This document shows, piece after piece, positions 21,985 to 35,547 of a stretch of DNA of 64,000 bases. Positions within the stretch are counted from its first letter, which is position 1. Each line of letters starts with the position of its first letter. Made by a program: the position numbers and the translations under genes. Below the pieces are notes generated by a model that worked only from the letters and a program-made list of their open reading frames with translations, was not told the DNA's origin and did no database searches. The DNA is from Perognathus longimembris pacificus. Taxonomy: Eukaryota; Chordata; Mammalia; Rodentia; Heteromyidae. The stretch covers positions 15,451,142 to 15,515,141 of the forward strand of contig NC_063171.1 of assembly GCF_023159225.1 (NCBI RefSeq), read 5' to 3'.

Positions 21985-24900
21985 CTGAAAGAAAGAGAAG
22001 GATAAAACTCTCTGAATTGAAAATTAAACCTCACTTAATAAATAATTGGGCTGGAATAGATGTTTGAAATGTAAACGGACCGATTGCTTGTTTCAAAGTG
22101 ATGTATTCTGAGTTTTTCTAAATCAATAGGTGGAATCAATTATTTACATTTTGTTAAATAAAATTAAGCTTAACTTTTTTGATGCCTTTCTATTTGAACC
22201 TTCATAGCATTCATTTCCATTTATCATTTTATAACATATAAATACTGATAAATTATACACTTGATTCAAAACTCCAATGCTTGTTCACTAAGCTCAACTT
22301 ATGAACATTTTTTCTTCTAAGTTCTTGTCTATTATAACTGTGAATATATTTTAAAACTATTGTTTGGAACCAATAGCTTTATATCTGATAATACTTGGTA
22401 AGAAGTATAAATAGCACTATTTACAGTGCCAGAGCTCTTCTTGCACACCAGTTAAAAAGACTTATGAACATTACTATACATACTGTAGTTTTTACTAAGT
22501 TCCATTCTACCTAATAAATTTTTTATTCTACATTTTTAAATTCTGTGCTTGGTGGTATTAACCTGTTAAGGCTGTGTTGTTTCCATGGCCAGAAAATTTT
22601 AGAAAAGGCTTTCCAACTTATATCAGATAAATGAGGTGGGGACAGAAAGGGGTGAGACTGATCAAGATGCACTATACTCAAGTTATACAGTGAATTGAAA
22701 TCCCTTCATGCAACTATTTAAAGATAGCAATAATAAAAGTATTCAGTGATTCAGTGAATAATAGAATTCACTGATTATATACATATATATTCTCTATGTT
22801 CTCTATATGGAATATATATGTATATATACATATGCATACAGAGAAAAAGAGAGTGAATAATATAATTATTTGGTATCCTTTAGGTTAAACTTGCCCATTA
22901 AGAGAAAGGCTTTTAATTCAGAAAGAATTTTTTTCTATCCTAGAAATATTTTATCCTAGAAAGATTTCTATCCTGGAAATATTCTATAATATGGAAATAC
23001 TGTAACACTGCTTCTCTTCTCATGAACATTAAAGGTATAATCAGCCTATGGAGTACAGCACACTTCAGTGAACCCTTCATCTAAACTCGCTGACATTTAG
23101 GGTTTCACAATGTAAAACCCAGCACAATTTAACCACATTAGCTCATGTAGATCTTTTTGGATCATGGAAATTTAAGTTTATGTTTTTGTTACATTTGATA
23201 TAGACTCCTTAAAGACTAGATCCAATGATACTAGACTGTACTTCAGATTTATTACACAAGATTAGTTTAACATTATCACAAGGAAAATAAGGACAAAGGT
23301 ATGGCCCTGTCCTCAGACACTGTAGTATGAATTCTGACACATCTAAACTACATTAAGTATACAGTCAGCATTTAACATGTTCAAGGCTTCCTTTTAAAGT
23401 CAGTGAGCTATATTCTTTAAAACAAAACACTAATCTACTTATGAAGCCATAAATAATGGTCAGGTTGTTAACTTCAGTTTGTTGAGTTCCTTCATATGCT
23501 CAGTTCTACAAATTATACTAAAATTTTGTTAGAAACTACAAAGTTGTTTTCATTTCCTATATACTGCACTGATGTGTTCCTGCCTGAGTACAGCTCCAAA
23601 GTATGAATATATGTCTACTATGAGTTAACATCTCTTCATTCATAAACCATGGTGAAAATGTATTTTAAAAATAGAATATACCATTGCCCACAACTAAAAT
23701 GGCCTTAACATATAGGGTGCAAACATATGCTGCAAACTCACCATTATGATGTCAATACCCTCACCCCATATATATGGTGATTTTTGATGAATCATTCTAA
23801 AATCTTAGCTTCAAATTGCATAAAACAAAATAAAATGTCTAAAGACCTTTACTACTTTGGGATATCTTACAAAGAAACCACAAGTCCATTTAAACTGTCA
23901 AAGTAGGAATTATTGTTGGAGGACAGAAGTAATTATCCATAGTACATGTGTGGCTTACAGAGGGTTTATTTGAGAAAAATTTAACAAAAACAAAACAAAA
24001 ATAACTCTTACCTAAATACACCTGATACCAACTTCTCAGGAAAATGATGATGAGATTGAGCTTTTGAACTTCTATAAACCAAATTGTAATTTCTCTTTAC
24101 TAATTTGCTTAATTGGAAATATCTGTATATCAATGTATCTATCTGTGTGTGAGCACTAGGTAGATATAATAAAATGAATCATCACATTAGTACTTACTGT
24201 TTTATGTTATGTATATTTATTGTATCTAAATTTCACCTGAAGATTTAGCTCACCAGTAAATGACATTTTCATAGTTAAAAACAGATAAGCAGAAAATTAA
24301 AAATTATTTTAATGGATTAAGTTATAAACAGTGTTGATGAGGAGTATGCTTATCAAATGAGAAGAAATACTATATTTTACTATATTTTTATTTAAATGCT
24401 GAGTGATTCATGAAGTTAAAGTTTAATATTAAGAACTGTCTTGACACTTAGAAAAATTAAGAAATCCTCAGAAAGAACACCAGAAGCTCCCTCTCAACTG
24501 CATTCTCCTGAGTAAGATCTTATGATCCAAATTCTCCTTATCATGGGAACCAGGCAGTGCCTGCCTATCTCTGAGTACAGTGGTTTCAGTTCACTGCACA
24601 CCAGCAAAATTATTCAAATAAGACTGTGTCAGTCAAAAAAAAAAAAGCAAAAACCAACAACTATATTCACTGCAAAACTCCTTTCCCACAGCCTCAAATG
24701 CTTTACTCTAAGTTCAGACCCTCCCTTCATGGCCCTCATGGCATGTGACAACTACCTTTCCTAGGTTGTGAGGCACAACCCACTCTCTGCGTCACCTGCC
24801 TAATATAGATTTTGTGTGATCCTCTTTCCTGTACTGTTTTTAGGTGCCTCCCTACCTGCCCAATGGTGGAGATCAGATTTGGGGAACAACAACAACAAAC

Positions 24901-25143
24901 AAATCCAGCATCTTAACTTACTGAGAATCATTCAAACACTTGGATTACTTCTAGATGAATTTAAGTTTTACATCAGTTTTTACACTGATTTTTCTTTTAT
25001 TTGCCTTTGAAAATTACAACTTAATTTATTTTTAGGTTTAGGGACTTCTTTGTGACTTCTCACTGCATTCACTATGTGGCATTGCTAAACTACAGTGTCT
25101 GCTACACCAATTAGAGAATTCGATGGAAATATATGCCATTCAA

Positions 25144-25145
<2 letters not shown>
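21985..25145. other. Repeat-poor unassigned sequence
   Basis: Over 3 kb with only a TA-rich patch (about 22775-22835) and no recognisable young L1 or SINE. No credible gene structure apart from the exon candidate next to it. Confidence 0.5.
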
Positions 25146-25191
<46 letters not shown>

Positions 25192-25199
25192 TGTGTGTG
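25146..25199. repeat. (GT)n microsatellite
   Basis: About 26 GT units with one GAGT interruption, next to an old SINE. Confidence 0.97.
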
Positions 25200-25425
25200 C
25201 CAGTACTGTGGCTGGAACTCAAATCCTCAGCACTATCTCAGCTTTTCCATTAAGGCTCTTGTTTTATTACTTTAGCTACAGCTCTAATTCCAGTTTATTA
25301 GAAGTTAACTTGACATAAGTGTCACAGACTTTCCTGCTCAGTCTGGCATTAAAGTGCCATCCTCAGATCTCAACTTTTTGACTAGGTCGTATTATATGTG
25401 TGAGCTACCAGCTCCCAGATGTATT
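25200..25425 (-). mobile_element. Old 7SL/ID composite SINE
   Basis: Minus strand. Its ID-like tail comes first (CTGGAACTCAAATCCTCAGC, TAGCTACAGCTCTA), then the 7SL-like head in antisense (TCACAGACTTTCCTGC, CAGATCTCAACTTTTTGAC, GTGTGAGCTACCAGCTCCC). Confidence 0.75.
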
Positions 25426-26309
25426 CACTTTTTATGACAGTAAATATGCTTGTTTTGATGAGATTGATTATGAGGTATGTTATATGAACTTTGATGTAAA
25501 CACTTGTATGTTTGCATTAAAACACAATTATAATAGGGAGTATTGTATTGCACATATTACCTTGAAAACATTAGGATACATGCTCATATTTCAAGGATAA
25601 TCTTTTCTTTGCATTTTCCTGAACAGGTGATTATTTTTTCAGAAGAAGGTAATAAAATGAGGAAATGATGTAATATGATTAAGCTCTAAAAGAACAATCT
25701 CTTTATTGGAATAGCTTAGGAAATTAATGCTGTCAAAAGTTGTATTATGCTATCATTTACATATGATTGTAGTGACTTTTAGAAAATACAGTCTTAGAGA
25801 AGTACATATTGCAGGGTTATAGTCTCCCTCCAAAATCCTTTTCAAAATACATGTGAATTGAATGATTAGTCTGAAATAGAGACTGTTTCAAACTGTTTTC
25901 CTCCTATAAAGATATCCTCAATTTATTCAGAAACTTGGAGCCTAAAATAAGTAGCAACTGTATGTTGAAAGAAAACTGATAGAAAACTTGTAGATTGCCT
26001 TTTTAATTCACAAAGAGTTGTTAGGAGGAAATATGTGAAATATTGTGTCTAGCTATAATTTAATTTAACTCTTAGAGTTTAAAACCATAACAAGATCATT
26101 AAAGACTAAAATGATAAAGTATTTTGTTCTAATACTTTTCTCACAGATCCACAGTCATTTTGTTATTGTACTTAATAGAATTATTAGCATCCAAAATAAC
26201 AGGAATGGTGTATATCATACTGTCACAGAAGATCCGTCATTAATCAGTTATCTTCTAAAAATATACAGTTCCCTTTTAAATTTCAGCAACTAGATAATAA
26301 TCAGACCCC
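25426..26309. other. Unassigned AT-rich sequence
   Basis: Nothing recognised. Confidence 0.5.
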
Positions 26310-26388
26310 CTTTCTTTTACTTTCTTCTTTTTCCTTCCTCCCTTCCTTCCTCCCTTCCTCCCTTCCACCCTCCCTCCCTCCCTCCCTC

Positions 26389-26483
<95 letters not shown>

Positions 26484-26580
26484 CTTTTTTCTTCTTTCCT
26501 TTCTTTGCTTTCTTGCTTGCTTGCTTTCTATCTTTCCTTATTCCTTGCTTCACTCCTTCCTCTTTCTCTCTTCTTGCCTT
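26310..26580. repeat. Pyrimidine tract with pure (CTTT)n core
   Basis: CCTT/CCCT-type sequence, then about 23 CTTT units (26389-26482), then CTTG/CTTT variants. Minus-strand open frames across it (Lys/Glu/Arg repeats) are artefacts of the repeat. Confidence 0.95.
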
Positions 26581-26639
26581 TATTCGTCTTATCTAAGATT
26601 ACATTGATAGAAGAGAGACTTGATAAGTGAGATTACAAA

Positions 26640-27945
26640 AAAAATTAAACAAAAGACATCTGTACAGTTAAGGATATTGTTACCAAGCTAGAAAGGCAGC
26701 CAAGCAACTGGGAAAAGATCTTCAAAAGTAATGTATCTACAAAGGCCTAATATCCAATATATACAAGGAGCTCAAAAAAAAATTACCTCTCCGAAACCTA
26801 ATAAACCAATTACTAAATGGGAAAAGAAGCTAAGGAGAGACTTCTTAGAAGAAGGGTTCAGAAGCGGGCAGGGGGATACTCATTATTTCTGGCCATAAAG
26901 GAAATGCAAATCTAAACAACTATAAGATGCTATCTCATCCCAGTAAGATTAGCCAGAACTGAATTCAACCAACAAAAAATGTTGGTGGGGATTTGGGGGA
27001 AAAGGAACCCTATGGCCATGTTGGTTGGGATGTAAAATAGTATAGCCACTTTGGAAAGCAGTCTGGAAGTTCCTCAAAAGTCTAAACCTGAATCTTCCCT
27101 ATAACCCAGCCATACCACTCCTAGGGATGTAACCTGTGTATCCTGAACCAGGATATGATAAGGAAACTTGTATATCCATGTTAATTGCCATACACTATTC
27201 TCTTTAGTCGAGATATAGAAACAGCCCAGATTACCCACATCAAATAAGTGGGTCCAAAATATGCGGTTCATACACACAGTGGAATTTTACACAGAAATTG
27301 GAAGAAAAAAAAAGTAAAATGATGTCAGTTGCAAGGAAATGGCTGGAACTAGAACAATGCATATTAAATGATGTAAGCCAAGCTTGAAGAGACAAAAGGC
27401 ACATGTTCTCTCTGATAACATGAAAATTAGATCTAAAATTAATTGAAATATGAGAAATTATACAGGATCCTATACAGGATACACACACTCAGTAAGACCA
27501 AAAGCAGATACTCTTAGAGAAACTCAAAGGCATAATGCCTAAGGGCCGATTCATATTTATGTAAAATAATATGAATCCAGAATAAACGTCAAGATATGGA
27601 AACAAGAGACCTAATCCCCCCTTTTATTCTTTTAATTCTGTTTTTTTATGGTTCTGTCTTCTTTATATTATGTATCGTGTATTCAAGTGTACAACTTTGG
27701 AATGGTTGTGTGGAGGGTACAGAACTGTAAGGGAAAGGTTACAAACATGCATCCATGGATTGCAATGGACACTGATGGAAGTGAACTATGCAACTTGTGA
27801 GTGAAGTGAGGAGGGAGGATTAGGAAAGAATGAGGGAACAGAAGACACAGTATGAAAGGCAATGGAAATGCACTCATTATCTGATTCATGTAAATGTAAT
27901 CCCTTTGTACATCATCTCTAAAATAACAATAAAGTAAATTTACAA
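26640..27945 (+). mobile_element. Older L1 lineage, ORF2 3' end plus distinct 3'UTR
   Basis: ORF2-derived text is readable through many lesions: CAATATATACAAGGAGCTC (IYKEL region), CACTTTGGAAAGCAGTCTGG, CCCTATAACCCAGCCATACC, GTGGAATTTTACACAGAAAT. The 3'UTR (27400-27945) differs from the young family: no AATAGCTATGCCC block, but still CAACTTGTGAGTGAAG, a purine block, and TGTACATCATCTCT with an AATAAAG end. This indicates an earlier L1 subfamily. Confidence 0.85.
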
Positions 27946-28140
27946 AAATGAGTATGTTAACTTGCTTATGAAAAAGAAGATTAATAAAGAGAAATAAGAG
28001 GTTACTTACATAGGAAAAAACTAATAAAAATCATAAAAAATTTCCATCTATTTACTATGATAAGAATTATGAAAATGTGTTTCAGTGTTGTGTTGCTAAT
28101 GTAGTATAAAATTAGAAGTGTAATTCTTCCTGAGTATTGC

Positions 28141-28226
28141 TGTTTTTTTTTCTTCTTATTTATTGTCAAAGTGATGTACAGAGAGGTTACAGTTTCATAA
28201 GTAAGGCCTTTGGTACATTTCTCTTC
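28141..28226 (-). mobile_element. Short L1 3'-end fragment
   Basis: T-rich tail complement, then TTATTGTCAAAGTGATGTAC and GAGAGGTTACAGTTTCATAA. Only about 85 bp of the element: an extreme 5' truncation. Confidence 0.85.
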
Positions 28227-30951
28227 TGCCTCTATTCAGTGTTTATTCTGAGAGTTTAAATGATTCAAAGACACTAACTTTCTCTCTGTGTATCTGTGCT
28301 TCTCTCTGCCTCTCTCTCACTTTTATTCTTGACTTTTGGGTAGGTAGGCCATTAACCCAATATGTAATATCAGCTTTCTGATTCTTAATGTCAGAATAAA
28401 TGATATTTTCTCTTTCATTACAGCAGTAATGCCAAAAGAACATATTTCAAAATCACATGAAATATTCATGTGTTTGTTTCTTTATAAATTATAGGTGCCA
28501 AAGTACTAACTAATACCAAAACAAATTAGAACATTAGATGGAACATTGCCCAGGGTAGACACTTTATAATCACCCTTGGTGAAGCAGTCATGCTCTAGAG
28601 AAGAGCCATCATGATATGCTCTTGCTGGCAACTAGAATTCTTCTGCTGCTATTGTTTTTGTTGTTGATTGCTCTGATGACAGGACATGTTTTCGAATAAC
28701 AGGTATGCTACTGGAAAAAGTAGAGCCCAGTACCAGCATTCTGGAGAGAGGGTCCTTATTGTTTCTGTTATTTGACCCACACCATTAATTCTGGCCTGAG
28801 GCTAAAAAAGAATCCCTTGAAAAGGTAGATAATTTGGATTGCTGAAATGTAACACACCAGAAATTACAGTGGATAAAACTCAATATTATACATATTATTT
28901 GAAATCTCCTTGTACTGCTTGCTCTTCCTGGAGTGAGTAATACATTAGGTCCACTCAAGGAAATAGAAAAGAACAATTTCCACCACATTACAATAAACAC
29001 AGAATACTAAAGCCAGGAGCAATGACAGAACAATTCTACAGCCTGCTCAAAAACAGATATAGGAAAAGCCAAGGAAATGAGTAAATTTAATAGTAGTAGC
29101 TGTTTAATGCAATGTGCTCATTTGTGTTGTAATCTGAGTTTTTTCCATAACATGGCAAATTACCATGAAACCTTACTTTCACCAACACAAAACAGCTTTA
29201 GATTTCCCATACTTCCTCATCAAAGGTAGATGGTAGGTATCCTACACTTTCCCAATCACGGACATGGAACTTTGGTTTGTGTTGGATAATTAGTGAGGGG
29301 TACTTCGCAAGACAGTTTCTTTGCTGCTTGTACACATGATTGCCTTGCTCAGGAGAAAATGAACTTGGTTTCAAGTATCAGTATGGGAAAAGTTGCATAA
29401 AAGTTAATATTATTCATTTTGTAAGTGATAATGAGAAAGGTGACACATGGTTTTTCCAGACCATATTGCTCTAGGAGCACTGAAGGTAGTTTCCACAGTG
29501 AGCACACCCAAGTTTTTTCATTACATTTGTATTAAGTTCTTTCTAATATTCCAGTTTTTCATAAGTAGACAATGAATTTTGTTGTTGAAATGATATTGTA
29601 ATGCATATATAGGTAGGATAAAACATGGGAAAGCCAAACACAAATCATTCAAGGAAAACAAAAATAAATTCATATCCTCCATTGGCTTGAGTAAAATAGA
29701 TATTGGCAATAAGACTCTAATTGTATCAGGAAGTCATTCAGGTAATTAATATAAGGACACTGTGTTTGTTCCTTAAATTTTGCAGGAAATCTGAAAGAAT
29801 AGAAAATATATATTCAAAATCCTCAATTCTCAGATCAAGGTATAATATCCAAACCATAACTTTGTGTAAGTAGGCTAAAGGTTGCTAATATTTTTGTCAT
29901 GTAACTAACACAGCAAAATAATAAAAGTAATAAATGCTTCTGTATGACATGATTTAAATTTATTTCCTTATCAGATTTCTTAAGGGAAAGATAGAGTATT
30001 AATGAAGAAGAATATCATCTTAACATATCTATGTAATGGATAGAAAATACATAGAAAAAGGATCGTGACCCAAAATTCCTCAATAGTCACAAATTTCACT
30101 GAGTGTTAACTACTAATCACCTACTCTGTGGAAAGGGTGTTTTAAATCATGCCCTCTTTTAAGACCCCTATGAAAGTCCTGATAGATTTACATGGAAAAC
30201 TACAGTACCTCTCCAGTAACATCCTTATTAGGTCATTTGGCTTGACCTAAGAATCCAACAAGCAACATGAGTTGGCTGTGGAGGAAGAACAGAAGGTAGC
30301 ATTTTCATAGAAATGTACAAAATTACATTGTTCCATAATCAATTAGCTGTATAAAAATGGAATATCATTTGGCAGATCCTAAACCCAAAAGAGAAATACA
30401 GTTTCAAACGTGACTCAATTTTTTGATACAATGTAAATAAGCAGAGACTCTTACAGTCAACATGTTGGTCTAAGTTTCAGAAGGTAGCTGATGATTAGTA
30501 GATACTTAATGGAAAACTAGACTTATTGGTGACTTTGGTAAAGGTAACTGGAAGCTGGAATTTCCATGTACTTTGAACAATGAGAGCTAGTAGAACAAAT
30601 TAATTACATCTAAATCCTATCCGTCCTTATGTTTCAAAAAAAAGTCATAAAAATATTTTTACTAAAGAAATATTGAGAAATATAGAAAACAAAAAGATGC
30701 TAATTATTCATAAAACATTTTAGTGTCTATTCTGATTAAGCAAGGAAAGTAAGTGAAAATGAGAATTTTTTCATTCAAAAGGATTTCTGAGAGTAACAGA
30801 TTTGGGGTGGAAAATTTGGTATGTCACAGAAATAAGAAGCAATGACTTTTGGAAGTGTTTAGGTGATCATAAGGTGTCCGTACAAAGGTATATCCTCACA
30901 TGCTGAACAGATACCATCCTTTACCCCAACCCATAATAGGTTCAATATCAG
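28227..30951. other. Unassigned sequence
   Basis: About 2.7 kb without a recognised repeat or credible gene. Open frames are short and lack recognisable domains. Confidence 0.5.
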
Positions 30952-30965
30952 AAAATGATTTTGAG

Positions 30966-31219
30966 CCAGGTTCCTGTGGCTCATGCCTGTAATCCTAGCT
31001 ACTTAGGAGGCTGAGATATAAGGGTCAGAGTTTGAAGCCAGTCAGGCAGAAAAGTCCCTGTGAGACTTATTTGCATTTAACCACTCAAAAACAAGAAGGG
31101 GCACTTTGGCTTAAAGTGGTAGAGCACTACTCTTGAACAAATGGAGAGCTCAGGGAAAATGCTCAGCCCTGAGTTCAAGCCCCACAACCAACAACAACAG
31201 CTAAAAAAATAAATAAATA
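30966..31219 (+). mobile_element. 7SL/ID composite SINE
   Basis: The 7SL-like head (CTCATGCCTGTAATCCTAGC, GGAGGCTGAGATATAAGGGT) is followed by the ID-like tail (GGCTTAAAGTGGTAGAGCAC, CTCAGCCCTGAGTTCAAGCC) and an A/AAAT tail. Imperfect TSD AAAATGATTTTGAG (30952) against AAAATGGTTTTAG (31220). Confidence 0.88.
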
Positions 31220-31232
31220 AAAATGGTTTTAG

Positions 31233-33722
31233 AAAAGGCATGCTTTATCCAAATCTTTCAGTTTTAATATCCTAAAATACATCAACTTCCAAAATAAGAA
31301 TCCAATGAAAAATAAATTAACTCATCCAAACTCCAGAGTAAATGCTTTACAAAGATATACAGTAATGAATACTCATGGAAGAAGACATTTTCTCATTTGA
31401 ATCTTCAGAATATTCGAAGTAAAAAAAATCTTCATAGTATAGAACTAAAATGAGAAAAATAAATAAAGCCAATCTATTACCACACCAAATTCTGGTGAGA
31501 ATCCAGAGCAAGAGGAAAATATGTGGCTGGCAAGGGATAAAAAAATGTCCAGCCACTGTGAGTGACAACTTGGAAGAACTTTAGAAAACAAATTACAGTC
31601 TACCATAAGACCTGGCAAATGTGCTCTGAGTATTTACTCAAGTTGAAAATTATGTCATCATAAAAGCCTACATATGAATGTTTATTGATTCGTAAGTCAT
31701 AATTTTGTTCATAACTTCCAAAATAGGGAATCAAAAATCTCTTAAATTGCTGAATAGCTATTCTGTCAAAAATTCAGAGAAATACTGTTCAGAGATTTTT
31801 TAAAAAGGAATGAGCAATCCTCCAGAGAAACACATGGAAGAACTTTAAACACATGTCAGTTAGGCAAAAGAAAGCATTTTCTCCCTCAAAAAGTACATAA
31901 CATATGAGGACAATGTGATGAATGCTAAACTATAGCAATGGCATAAAAATATAGACTTGAGGGGTGTATACTGTGGAATAAGGGAAGAACAAGTAAAGCA
32001 CTGGTAAATTTTAGTTCAAGAAAGTTTTTGGTGAGATACCACAATTTGGAGACACATAACATTATGCATTTGCAAAACCAGCCTGAATACAAAACTGTAC
32101 CAGATGAACAGCACACTTTAATGAAAGCTTCATATTTAACTAATAAGAGCAAAATAATAATAACTTGGCATTTATTAATTAGTGATAACAATTCATCACA
32201 GTAATGTGTGTAAATGCTACATGGTAGGAATTTGAGAATGCGGTGTATTTTCTGTTCTGCTTCTCTGGAAATGTAAAGCTTCTCTAAAAAGAATACTTTA
32301 CTTAAAATGGAAGTCAACTATGAAACAAAAAGAAAAAAATAATAATTTGTATTTCTAAGTGAAAAAAGCCATATGGAGTCTATATGGTATGTGATTTCAG
32401 TTATATTATTTCCATTAAAAGTCATACTTTACAGATAGAAAAAAATAATACTGGTTGCCTGAGTTTTGGAGGATGGTGAAGATAAAAATGGGTAAAGTAG
32501 AGGGATGTTTGGGGGAAGAGAAACTATTTTCTGCAATGCTACAATAGGATATTATGCATTGTCCAAGAATTTATAGCAAAAGAGTTGAAAATTTATAGAC
32601 AATAATTTATAGAACAAAGAGCAAGCTTTAATACATGAATATTTTAAAGGCTCATTCAGAAGTTCAGGGAAAGCCAGTAAAAGATACAGACTTTGACAAG
32701 AGATTTCTACTGCATTACAAACGTATGAACCAATCTCTCTGAAGGAGGTGCTGATGTGAGTAATTTCAGAAATGAATTGAATCTGTAATTCTAGAAGCAA
32801 CAGGAACTGCTCTTAAGCATGTTATTTGAGGAAGCTCCCCAAGAGGGCATGGGTTAAGAATTTTGGTATACTATAAATGATGAACTAAATTAACATCTTA
32901 ATATCTCACTTATGTTTTGGGGATTTGCAAGAGCAAGAGCAAGAGTAGATAGAAGGCTAGAATGATTCCTGTGGCCATGGTTTAATATTGGTGATGCAAA
33001 TATAGTTGCATAGTTATTCTCTTATAAATATTTATGTTTAGATTTTTGTACACATATGATAATATGCACACATATCTCCTTGTCCAGGTTTCTGAGAAAG
33101 CCTAAAAGAATAGTAACTTATTTGAGCAGCTCATATTAAAATATCTCTAGCTTATATGATGCCTTGAGTTCAAGTTCCAGAAACCTATCTCCAAATTATG
33201 CTTTTAAAATGTGATACTCTAGTAAGAATAAGAACACCAATGATAAAAGTTGGGTAAATAGGAAGTTTCACAATATTATCCTCAGGGCTTTATTTTATAG
33301 TTTATTTTAAGAATTTCATATTTGTTCAAGTGATGTTCTGGCAGCAATCCTTAAATCTGAGGCATTTCATATAAACCCTTTCTCAATTCAAAGGATAAAT
33401 TTGAAATATAAAATCTTATGATACCAAAGTAATATCACATCAAGGAAAATAAAACACTTTCCAAGAAGACAGAATAGTCAATAATTTTACCAAGAAAGAA
33501 TAGTTACTCATGAAGAAGAATGAAAGCCAAACAAAATAGATCTGTCATCATGTAATATAAAATCCTCCACTTAGGAAGGACAAGAATACACTGGCATGCA
33601 AATACAATAGAAAAAATTGGATAAGTATCTTTTAAAAATTTCACTTAAAATTCTATAAAGGAATGAGATAGCCTTGAATTGTCATCTGAAGAAGAAATGG
33701 GTTGTCTTCACTAGTTAATGGT
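31233..33722. other. Unassigned AT-rich sequence
   Basis: No recognised young repeat. A minus-strand frame of 130 codons (31925-32317) has no recognisable motif and is probably chance. Confidence 0.5.
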
Positions 33723-33736
33723 ATTGTTTAATCTAG

Positions 33737-34450
33737 TATTTCTTTTTTTTTTGTTATTTATTGTCAAAGTGATGTACAGAGAGGTTACAGTTTCATATGC
33801 TAGGCATTGGATACATTTCTTGCACTGTTTGTTACCTCCTCCCTCATTCCTCCCTCACACTTTCCCCTTTCCCTCTCCCCCCTGATGAGCTGTTCAGTTG
33901 ATTTACACCAAACAGTTTTGCAAGTATTGCTTTTGTAGTCGTTTGTCTCTTTATCTTGTGTCTCTCGATTTTGGTATTCCCTTTCACTTTCCTAGTTCTA
34001 ATACCAGTATATACAGTTTCTAATATACTCAGATAAGATACAGTGATAGTGCAGGTACAACCACAGGAAGGGAATACAAGAGGATCATCAACAATAGAAG
34101 CTACGGTTTCACATGGCATGTTGAAAGTAATTACAAGAGTGATATATCACTCATTTCCATAACATAGAGTTCATTTCACTTAGCATCATCTTATGTGTTC
34201 ATAAGGGCATAGCTATTAGGCTCTTGTGATCCTCTCCTGTGACTAGCCTAAACCTGTGCTAATTATTCCCTATGAGGGAGACCATAGAGTCCATGCTTTT
34301 TGGGTCTGGCTCACTTCATTTAGTATAATTTTTTCCAAGTCCTTCCATTTCCTTATGAATGGGGCAATGTCATTCTTTCTGATAGAGGCATAAAATATGA
34401 AACCAACCCAGATGCCCAGACGAATGGATCAGGAAATTGTGGTACATATA
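33737..34450 (-). mobile_element. 5'-inverted (twin-primed) L1 insertion
   Basis: 33742-34398 is antisense L1 from the tail through the 3'UTR into ORF2 (CATTCTTTCTGATAGAGGC). 34399-34450 flips to sense with the adjacent upstream ORF2 segment (GAACCAACCCAGATGCCC to GTGGTACATATA). About 9 bases are lost between the pieces. Probable TSD ATTGTTTAATCTAG (33723) against ATTGTTTCTTCTAG (34451), 12 of 14. Confidence 0.88.
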
Positions 34451-34464
34451 ATTGTTTCTTCTAG

Positions 34465-35545
34465 CACTTAAGAATGAGCAATAAGTTCAATATCCTCAAG
34501 GATTTATTCTTCATCCCAAATGTGATGATATCACTGGTTTCATTTTTGCTACACTTTATTTAAATGGCGTTTTATCAGAAGAAATTTGTGTGTGAAAGCT
34601 GTTTGTTTTCTAAAGGAATCCGCTCACTATAAAACAATTATCAATTGTTCCTAACAAACCAATTCACTGTTAGTGGCTTTACTAATGCTAACACACAAAA
34701 ATTTTGAATTAATACTTTGGGATGATTTTTCTATAGCACTACCTTGGTTTCTATTACATGTCTCATAGAGTTTGTGCTGAATACACTAGGATGTCCTCTC
34801 TATATCCAGCAACTGTGCTGTCAGTAAGGGTGAAGTTCAGGACCATTCCATCTCTTGTTCACATTTTTGATCTGAAAATTACTTTGATTTTTTTTACTTG
34901 ATAGTCCTAGAATTCCATGGGAAGCAAGGAAATAGCTTCACTACATTAGAATCTGTAAGCTTCCATTTGCTTCCCATTTACCAATAGCTTATGTGTGAAA
35001 CATATTATATTGATTAAAATTTAAGGAGTGGAGAAATAAACTCCATCTCGTGATGAAGGATTGGAGAATATGGAACAGAAGAATAGGGAACTTAATGATA
35101 TTTCATTCATATTATAGTATATATTTGGGGAAATAGTTGAATATTTCTTTTTTTTCTTTTTTTGGGGGGTATACTTCCTTAAAGAAGTTTTATCTGTCTT
35201 TAATCACCACAGACAATTTTTATATAATTGCTAAATTTGTATTCACTGTAAAATATAAAATACAAGGAAAATAGACAACTATGTATCGAAGATTGAAGCT
35301 TTTGTCTCTTCAACTCCAAATCCAGTGGCAAACTTTATGTTCTTAAGCTTCATTTCAAACATTTTTTCTTCTACATATCAAAATTACATATCTATTGTAG
35401 CTGTATTCATATTTCATATATACAAATTGCACATGATTTTAACTAGAATCATATTTTCTATATCAAAGTACAACTATGTTTTGACTATGAGCATATTTTG
35501 TATATATTTTTTATTATTTGATTTTTGATTACCCATGGGTCACTA
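34465..35545. other. Unassigned sequence
   Basis: Nothing recognised. Confidence 0.5.
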
Positions 35546-35547
35546 CT

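Noticed and set aside
26317..26553. Lys/Glu/Arg-repeat open frame on the minus strand
   Set aside because: Translation of a (CTTT)n tract, not a gene.
31925..32317. 130-codon minus-strand frame
   Set aside because: Longest unexplained frame outside repeats, but with no motif and no splice or start context; kept only as unassigned sequence.
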